Shown here one piece after another: positions 6,394 to 10,252 of a DNA stretch of 10,252 nt. The notes below the pieces were generated by a model. That model was not told the DNA's origin and did no database searches. It was given only the letters and a program-made list of their open reading frames with translations. Numbering within the stretch: the first letter of the stretch is position 1; each line of letters starts with the position of its first letter. This DNA comes from Clostridiales bacterium oral taxon 876 str. F0540. Its GTDB lineage: Bacteria > Bacillota > Clostridia > Clostridiales > Clostridiaceae. Made by a program: the position numbers and the translations under genes. The stretch covers positions 1-10,252 of the forward strand of contig KE993483.1 in the NCBI GenBank assembly GCA_000466585.1. Direction: 5' to 3'.

Positions 6394-6406
6394 TGTCGAA
6401 TTCGAC
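6394..6406. promoter_or_regulatory. Palindromic double Spo0A-like box
   Basis: TTTTGTCGAATTCGACC holds TGTCGAA on the plus strand (6394-6400) and, overlapping, GGTCGAA on the minus strand; GTCGAATTCGAC (6395-6406) is a perfect palindrome. A possible -10, TACAAT, lies at 6434-6439, but no good -35 and no gene follow before the glyS terminator. The rest of 6320-6516 holds no ORF and no other signal I can support. Confidence 0.35.
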
Positions 6407-6516
6407 CTCTATACAAATTCGTTCTGATTAAAATACAATAATTCCCATATTTTAAGATTTTATAAATATTAATCTATCAATTATAACAGTTTCAATTGCA
6501 TTGTATGCACAAAATA

Positions 6517-6554
6517 AAAGGCTGTATACTAATTTTTGTTAATATACAGCCTTT
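6517..6554 (-). terminator. Intrinsic terminator of glyS
   Basis: A 12-bp perfect stem (6517-6528 with 6543-6554) begins four bases after the glyS stop codon. On the minus strand it reads AAAGGCTGTATA, loop, TATACAGCCTTT and then TTATTTT. On the plus strand only TTT follows, so it acts mainly leftward. Confidence 0.9.
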
Positions 6555-6558
6555 AAAA

Positions 6559-7950
6559 TTAAAACTCTAACTTTTCTTCGATGAACTTTTCTAATTCATC
6601 TATATTTAATCTAACCTGCTGCATAGTGTCTCTATCTCTAACTGTAACTGTGTTATTTTCCAAAGTATCAAAATCTATAGTTATGCAGTAAGGTGTTCCA
6701 ATTTCGTCTTGTCTTCTATATCTCTTACCTATACTTCCCGCTTCGTCATAATCTACATTGAATTTCTTTCTTAATTTATCATAAACCTCAGTAGATTTTT
6801 CAGAAAGCTTCTTGCTAAGAGGAAGTATTGCAGCCTTAAACGGAGCAAGTGCAGGATGGAAATGAAGTACATTTCTAACATCGCCATCTTCAAGAGTTTC
6901 CTCATCATAAGCATCACATAATAATGCAAGTGTAACTCTGTCTGCACCAAGAGAAGGCTCTATGCAGTAAGGAACATATTTCTCATTTGTTGTAGGATCA
7001 AGATAGCTCATATCTTCTCCTGAATGTTCAGCATGCTTCTTAAGGTCATAGTCTGTTCTGTCAGCTATACCCCATAGCTCACCCCATCCAAATGGGAATA
7101 AGAATTCTATGTCAGAAGTAGCATTGCTGTAGAAGGACAATTCCTCTTTAGCATGATCTCTCATTCTTAGGTTATCCTTATTAACTCCAAGGCTTAAAAG
7201 GAAGTTCCAGCAGTAGCTTCTCCAATAATCAAACCATTCCAAATCTGTTCCCGGCTTGCAGAAAAATTCAAGCTCCATCTGCTCAAACTCTCTTGTTCTA
7301 AATATAAAGTTTCCAGGAGTTATTTCATTTCTGAAGGACTTTCCTATTTGAGCTATACCAAAAGGAACCTTCTTTCTTGAAGTTCTTTGCACGTTTTTAA
7401 AATTAACAAATATACCTTGTGCTGTTTCAGGTCTTAGATACACCTCTGACTTTGAGTCTTCAGTAATACCCATAAAAGTTTTAAACATAAGATTGAACTT
7501 TCTTATATCTGTAAAATTCTTCTTTCCGCATTTAGGACAAACTATATTGTGCTCTTCAATATATCCTTTAAGTTGTTCATTACTCCAACCATCAGCACTT
7601 GCAACCTCTGCTCCCTGTTCAGTCATATGATCTTCAACCAACTTATCTGCTCTAAATCTAGACTTACAATCCTTGCAGTCCATTAATGGATCCGAAAAAC
7701 CTCCAACGTGTCCCGAAGCAACCCAAACCTGGCTGTTCATAAGTATAGCTGTATCAACTCCTACGTTGTACGGACTTTCCTGAACAAACTTTCTCCACCA
7801 AGCTTTTTTGACATTATTCTTAAACTCAACTCCAAGAGGACCAAAATCCCACGCATTTGCAAGTCCGCCGTATATCTCCGATCCCGCAAATACAAAACCT
7901 CTGTTTTTAGCAAGTGCTACTATCTTATCCATAGTTTTTTCAACTGCCAT
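6559..7950 (-). CDS. glyS: Glycyl-tRNA synthetase, homodimeric class II type
   Basis: Charges tRNA-Gly with glycine in the cytoplasm. The 463-residue protein is the one-chain alpha2 form found in many Gram-positives, not the two-subunit GlyQ/GlyS form. It starts MAVEKTMDKIVALAKNRGFVF; YGGLANAWDFGPLG (27-40) belongs to the family's motif 1 area. Cys92, Cys95, Cys138 and Cys141 form two CxxC pairs likely to bind zinc. FRNEITPG with the nearby FRTREFEQMELEFF is motif 2, EPSLGADRVTLALL is motif 3, and the C-terminal part from about LHFHPALAPFK is the HGTP anticodon-binding domain. ATG 7948-7950 is chosen because GGAGGT (7958-7963) lies seven bases upstream; the in-frame TTG at 7965 would make the ribosome site coding. 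It is controlled by the T-box leader directly upstream and closed by its own terminator. Confidence 0.96.
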   Translation of the reverse strand: MAVEKTMDKIVALAKNRGFVFAGSEIYGGLANAWDFGPLGVEFKNNVKKAWWRKFVQESPYNVGVDTAILMNSQVWVASGHVGGFSDPLMDCKDCKSRFRADKLVEDHMTEQGAEVASADGWSNEQLKGYIEEHNIVCPKCGKKNFTDIRKFNLMFKTFMGITEDSKSEVYLRPETAQGIFVNFKNVQRTSRKKVPFGIAQIGKSFRNEITPGNFIFRTREFEQMELEFFCKPGTDLEWFDYWRSYCWNFLLSLGVNKDNLRMRDHAKEELSFYSNATSDIEFLFPFGWGELWGIADRTDYDLKKHAEHSGEDMSYLDPTTNEKYVPYCIEPSLGADRVTLALLCDAYDEETLEDGDVRNVLHFHPALAPFKAAILPLSKKLSEKSTEVYDKLRKKFNVDYDEAGSIGKRYRRQDEIGTPYCITIDFDTLENNTVTVRDRDTMQQVRLNIDELEKFIEEKLEF

Positions 7951-7984
7951 TTTACCTACCTCCAATATTTAATTTTTTGTAATA

Positions 7985-8184
7985 AAAAAAGACTCTTTAC
8001 CATAAGGGACGAAATTTAATAAATTCCGCGGTTCCACCCTTGTTGGCAAAAGCCCTGCTTTAACAACTTATACACTCAAAAGCTCCCTTCATAATGCTCA
8101 CCTAACTGTTTACACCAACCACAGTCTCTCTTTAAAGCTACTATTACTACTCTTCTTTTTTCATCGCGCAATATTTATTTGTTA
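7985..8184 (-). promoter_or_regulatory. T-box riboswitch leader (glycine) of glyS
   Basis: A leader of about 230 nt before glyS on the minus strand. The T-box core GGGTGGAACCGCGG is at 8026-8039; its UGGA pairs with a tRNA 3' end bearing U73, as expected for tRNA-Gly. Stem I contains the AGTAGTA loop-E-like stretch (within 8140-8156) opposite GAAGGGAG (8083-8090). By comparison with glycine T-boxes the specifier is GGA (8084-8086 on the plus strand as TCC), a Gly codon. A terminator hairpin, AATTT/AAATT and GGG/CCC around 8003-8040, precedes a T-run at 7983-7990. Uncharged tRNA-Gly should favour the antiterminator and glyS expression. Confidence 0.93.
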
Positions 8185-8190
8185 TATATT

Positions 8191-8218
8191 ATTCTAACAT
8201 ATTAGAAAGTGTTGTCAA
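8191..8218 (-). promoter_or_regulatory. Promoter of the glyS T-box transcript
   Basis: On the minus strand a perfect TTGACA (8213-8218), a 16-base spacer and TAGAAT (8191-8196) with a TGn extension. Predicted start is near 8184, immediately before stem I of the T-box. An AT palindrome with 8-bp arms (8217-8233) touches the -35. Confidence 0.7.
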
Positions 8219-8348
8219 TAATATCATATTATTAGCAGTAATATTAATTTTATACTATGCCTCCAGTAAAACTAATATAACCTGTCACAAAATCATATTG
8301 TATCGAATATCCTATAACCATAGCATTTTTCAAGATAGGAGACTTATT

Positions 8349-8933
8349 ATGCATATTTTATCATCATTTTTATTTGCGCTTTCTGCAAACATTGATAATC
8401 TTGCCGTAGGCATTGCTTACGGGATTAAAAATCTTAAAATAAACATACTAAAATCAGCTATTGTAGCCTTTATGTCCTGTTTAGGCACCTTTGGAGCTAT
8501 GATGTTCGGAAAGGCCATCTACCACTTTGTTCCAAAACATCTTACCAATTCACTTGGAAGCCTAGTGCTTATTTGCTTAGGTCTTTGGAGTCTATATGAA
8601 GCCTTTAAAACTAATAATAAGAATTCTTATGAACAAATTATGGATGATCCGGAAAAGTTTGATAAAGACAACTCAGGAATAATTGATACAAAAGAGGCTC
8701 TTGTTTTAGGCCTTGCATTAGCAGTAAATAATATAGGGATGGGTATCGGAGCAAGTATTACCGGTATAAACATATGGATAACTTCATTACTGACATTTAT
8801 ATTTAGTTTTGTTTTTATACCGCTAGGAATATTTTTAGGTCAAAAATATTTTTCAAGCCTTATAGGCAAATTTGCCTCTATATTGTCAGGCATTATAATA
8901 ATCTGCCTAGCAATTTATGAATTATTTATATAA
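8349..8933 (+). CDS. ytaF: Sporulation membrane protein YtaF (MntP-like)
   Basis: Integral membrane protein of 194 residues with about six hydrophobic spans, related to the MntP manganese-efflux fold and matching the sporulation protein YtaF; its biochemical role is not settled. Two similar halves are visible: SANIDNLAVGIAYG (12-25) and the later ALAVNNIGMGIGASI. Between them, a soluble loop carries DKDNSGIIDTKE (105-116), a canonical EF-hand calcium loop with D1, D3, S5, G6, D9 and E12. Start ATG 8349-8351 (MHILSSFL) has AGGAG seven bases upstream; the in-frame ATG at 8298 has no ribosome site. It is divergent from glyS. No convincing sigma-A promoter is seen, compatible with a sporulation sigma factor. 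The stop is five bases before the mobile-element-like repeat. Confidence 0.88.
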   Translation: MHILSSFLFALSANIDNLAVGIAYGIKNLKINILKSAIVAFMSCLGTFGAMMFGKAIYHFVPKHLTNSLGSLVLICLGLWSLYEAFKTNNKNSYEQIMDDPEKFDKDNSGIIDTKEALVLGLALAVNNIGMGIGASITGINIWITSLLTFIFSFVFIPLGIFLGQKYFSSLIGKFASILSGIIIICLAIYELFI

Positions 8934-8938
8934 AACCA

Positions 8939-9186
8939 AAGGGGCTGTATCAAAATAGCTAAATATATCGTGGTATTTAAATATGTAGAAACATTTGAGC
9001 AAGCAGCAAAAAACTTTAATTAAAAAATTTATAAAGCCGTTAAGAATCCTATATTGTCTGAACGAAGAGAGTTTATGGGATTTAGGATTTATAATTTTTT
9101 TAATTATTAGTCTTATCTGCGAAGCGAACGTTTCCTAAGATTTAAATACCACGCCATAGGATTAAGCTATTTTGAGCCGGCCCCTT
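8939..9186. mobile_element. MITE-like element with inverted-repeat ends, no ORF
   Basis: A 248-bp non-coding element between the convergent ytaF and nitroreductase genes. The 22-bp ends (8939-8960 and 9165-9186) are inverted copies identical at 19 of 22 positions, starting AAGGGGC and ending TCAAAATAGCT. A second perfect inverted pair of 14 bp follows (8969-8982 with 9140-9153, CGTGGTATTTAAAT). An inner, nearly perfect inverted pair of about 21 bp lies around 9018-9038 and 9086-9106. No transposase frame is present and no clear target duplication is seen. The ends resemble those of GGGGCTGT-type insertion sequences (perhaps IS1182 group, uncertain). Folded as RNA it could end transcription of both neighbours. 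Confidence 0.65.
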
Positions 9187-9204
9187 AAGATAGTTATCTA
9201 AACA

Positions 9205-9825
9205 TTATATTTCCTTTAATAATACCTCTTCCATACTTAATCTTGGTCTTTGTTTCGGATTTTGATCAGGGTATCCAACCGGTAATAGTGCAACAACATC
9301 ATATCTTTCATCTAAGTTTAACAGACTTTTTACTTTTTCTTTATCAAACATCATAACCCAGCAGCTTCCAAGTCCTAAATCTACTGCTCTTAATGTTATA
9401 TGATCAATAGCTATAGCTGCATTTAAATTCAGGTATGCTCTTAAAGTAGCCTCATCCATTGATTTTCTTCTTTTATTATAAGCAGCTGCATCTTCATTCT
9501 TAGCGTTATTAAGCGGTGTATCTGCAAATGCATTAGCTTCCATAAGTTCTCTTGATCTTATCTCAGTTGTAGCTACTACACCTGCATCTGTACATACTGC
9601 AATTACAGCCGGTGCTTGTGCTACAAAAGGAAGGGGTGTACATTCTTTTAGTTTTTCTCTAGCATCTTCAGATTTTATTACCACATAACGTGTAGGTTGA
9701 AGATTTGATCCTGATGGTGCTATTCTTCCTGCTTCTAATAATTCATTAATATAATTTTCAGGAATAGGTTCTGACTTAAACTTTCTTATACTTCTTCTTG
9801 ATTCAATTGCTTGTAATAATTCCAT
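9205..9825 (-). CDS. Nitroreductase-family FMN oxidoreductase
   Basis: Probable cytoplasmic flavoenzyme of the nitroreductase family, 206 residues, which reduces nitro compounds, quinones or other electrophiles with NAD(P)H; the physiological substrate cannot be told. The N-terminal SRRSIRKF (9-16) and APSGSNLQP (36-44) are the FMN phosphate- and ring-binding segments, and LGLGSCWVMMF (150-160) is the conserved C-terminal part. Residues of about 85-128 form a charged insert bearing NNAKNEDAAAYNKRRK. Start ATG 9823-9825 has AAAGGAG (9834-9840) eight bases upstream; the longer in-frame reading to 9864 would include this site. It is a single-gene unit behind a promoter with a palindromic operator, which suggests induction by a chemical or redox signal. 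It ends 18 bp from the MITE-like element. Confidence 0.9.
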   Translation of the reverse strand: MELLQAIESRRSIRKFKSEPIPENYINELLEAGRIAPSGSNLQPTRYVVIKSEDAREKLKECTPLPFVAQAPAVIAVCTDAGVVATTEIRSRELMEANAFADTPLNNAKNEDAAAYNKRRKSMDEATLRAYLNLNAAIAIDHITLRAVDLGLGSCWVMMFDKEKVKSLLNLDERYDVVALLPVGYPDQNPKQRPRLSMEEVLLKEI

Positions 9826-9926
9826 AAAACATTCTCCTTTGTCAGTTAGCATAATAAGATACACAACTTACTAAACATACCTTACTATATTTTATTTAGG
9901 TTATGTTAATAGTTTATCACAATTAT

Positions 9927-9955
9927 ATTATATTCACTATGTAGTGATTAAACAA
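9927..9955 (-). promoter_or_regulatory. Nitroreductase promoter with palindromic operator
   Basis: On the minus strand TTGTTT (9950-9955), exactly 17 bases, then a perfect TATAAT (9927-9932). The spacer is filled by the palindrome TCACTA-TG-TAGTGA (9934-9947, plus-strand reading). A repressor here would block polymerase directly. Similar spacer operators are known for MarR and HxlR/DUF24 redox-sensing regulators of nitroreductase genes; which regulator acts here is unknown. The leader is about 95 nt long. Confidence 0.65.
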
Positions 9956-10084
9956 AAATAATTGCTTCAATAGTGCATTATATACAATTAAGGTTTGGTA
10001 TTCATATTCTTTTAATTTATATCCGATATTAGTCATCAGAAGTATTTAAGACGGTTATGCGAGAAGCTAAATAGCTATCTATAT

Positions 10085-10125
10085 AAGAAGTTATCTAGTT
10101 AAGAAGTTATCTAGTTAAGAAGTTA
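10085..10125 (+). repeat. 16-bp tandem direct repeats
   Basis: AAGAAGTTATCTAGTT is repeated exactly at 10085-10100 and 10101-10116, then AAGAAGTTA at 10117-10125 begins a third copy; 10075-10084 (CTATCTATAT) looks like a decayed earlier copy. The array runs directly into the hairpin at 10122-10163. The remainder of 9956-10084 has no ORF; a weak plus-strand promoter, TTGGTA-17-TATATC, may be present at 9995-10023. Confidence 0.7.
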
Positions 10126-10163
10126 AAACAGGGATACTCTACATAGAGCGTCCCTGTTTTAAC
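10122..10163. terminator. Strong hairpin, probable bidirectional terminator
   Basis: Perfect 14-bp arms AGTTAAAACAGGGA (10122-10135) and TCCCTGTTTTAACT (10150-10163), with an inner CTCT-acat-AGAG stem. The TTTT lies within the stem end on either strand. It may back up the tRNA terminator on the minus strand or end a short plus-strand RNA arising at about 10030. Confidence 0.6.
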
Positions 10164-10171
10164 TCAAAAAT

Positions 10172-10191
10172 AAAAAAAGCGCTTTCGCACT
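10172..10191 (-). terminator. Intrinsic terminator of the tRNA transcript
   Basis: On the minus strand AGTGC-GAAA-GCGCT (10178-10191), a 5-bp stem with one G-U pair capped by a GNRA tetraloop, is followed by seven T, one A and five T. It lies 27 bp downstream of the tRNA 3' end. Confidence 0.75.
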
Positions 10192-10218
10192 AATCATTTG
10201 CCATATAATTGAGTAAAT

Positions 10219-10252
10219 TGGCTCCGTGGAGAGGACTCGAACCTCCAACCCT
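10219..10252 (-). tRNA. 3' part of a tRNA gene (cut by window edge)
   Basis: The minus strand gives the T arm GGAGG-TTCGAGT-CCTCT (one G-U pair), the acceptor strand CCACGGA, discriminator G73 and an encoded CCA (10219-10221). The anticodon lies beyond the window, so the amino acid cannot be assigned. A 5' acceptor of UCCGUGG with G73 would fit tRNA-Asn among others. It is probably the last gene of its transcript, as a terminator follows. Confidence 0.9.

Noticed and set aside
7951..7965. TTG start for glyS five codons upstream
   Set aside because: It would translate the GGAGGT ribosome site that lies at ideal distance from the ATG at 7950.
8255..8340. Sporulation sigma-E-like promoter for ytaF (ATA-16-CATATTGT)
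   Set aside because: The match to the -10 consensus is poor and AT-rich DNA gives many such hits; not strong enough to list as a feature.
9018..9106. Truncated transposase gene inside the repeat element
   Set aside because: No frame of useful length and no recognisable transposase residues in any frame.
10085..10125. CRISPR-like repeats
   Set aside because: The copies are directly adjacent with no spacers and there are no cas genes; it is a plain tandem repeat.
10219..10252. 3' end of tmRNA
   Set aside because: The acceptor strand CCACGGA with G73 fits a tRNA; tmRNA 3' ends that I recall carry A73 and a different acceptor.

Overview
The window is AT-rich and reads as a chromosomal stretch of a low-GC, probably spore-forming Firmicute of the Clostridium type. 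Supporting signs are strong AGGAGG-type ribosome binding sites, consensus sigma-A promoters, a glycine T-box leader, a one-subunit glycyl-tRNA synthetase, a YtaF sporulation membrane protein and several TGTCGAA (Spo0A-box-like) sites between genes. I see no phage, plasmid, CRISPR or toxin-antitoxin module. Most genes are ordinary housekeeping or transport genes; the less ordinary material is in the gaps between them.

Left part (1-2841). Two consensus promoters in the first 130 bases fire leftwards out of the window. A leftward three-gene operon (2597 to 301) encodes an amino-acid ABC importer of the glutamine/polar type: lipoprotein receptor, permease, ATPase. A folded 77-base element separates the receptor gene from the permease, whereas permease and ATPase overlap by ATGA. 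The operon diverges from an APC-family amino-acid permease gene (2842-4266), and the shared control region holds a near-perfect cre site and a Spo0A-like box.

Middle (4280-6560). A bidirectional terminator separates the permease from murD (peptidoglycan precursor synthesis, leftward). Divergent from murD lies a small membrane protein gene of unknown function. It is followed by a 400-base gap with a very probable small RNA gene: an extended -10 promoter, about 110 nt, four CCCCAT motifs and a perfect intrinsic terminator. TTGTGC operator-like repeats and Spo0A-like boxes surround it.

Right part (6517-10252). glyS runs leftward behind a T-box leader whose specifier can be read as GGA (Gly). 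ytaF is divergent from it. Between ytaF and a convergent nitroreductase-family gene sits a 248-bp element with inverted-repeat ends and no ORF (MITE-like). The nitroreductase promoter has a palindromic operator exactly between -35 and -10. The far right has 16-bp tandem repeats, a strong hairpin, and a terminator behind the 3' end of a leftward tRNA gene cut by the window edge.

The common theme is amino-acid supply and use (two transporters, glycine charging, D-glutamate addition in the cell wall) under nutritional and possibly sporulation control. The best candidate for something undescribed is the CCCCAT small RNA at about 6168-6317.
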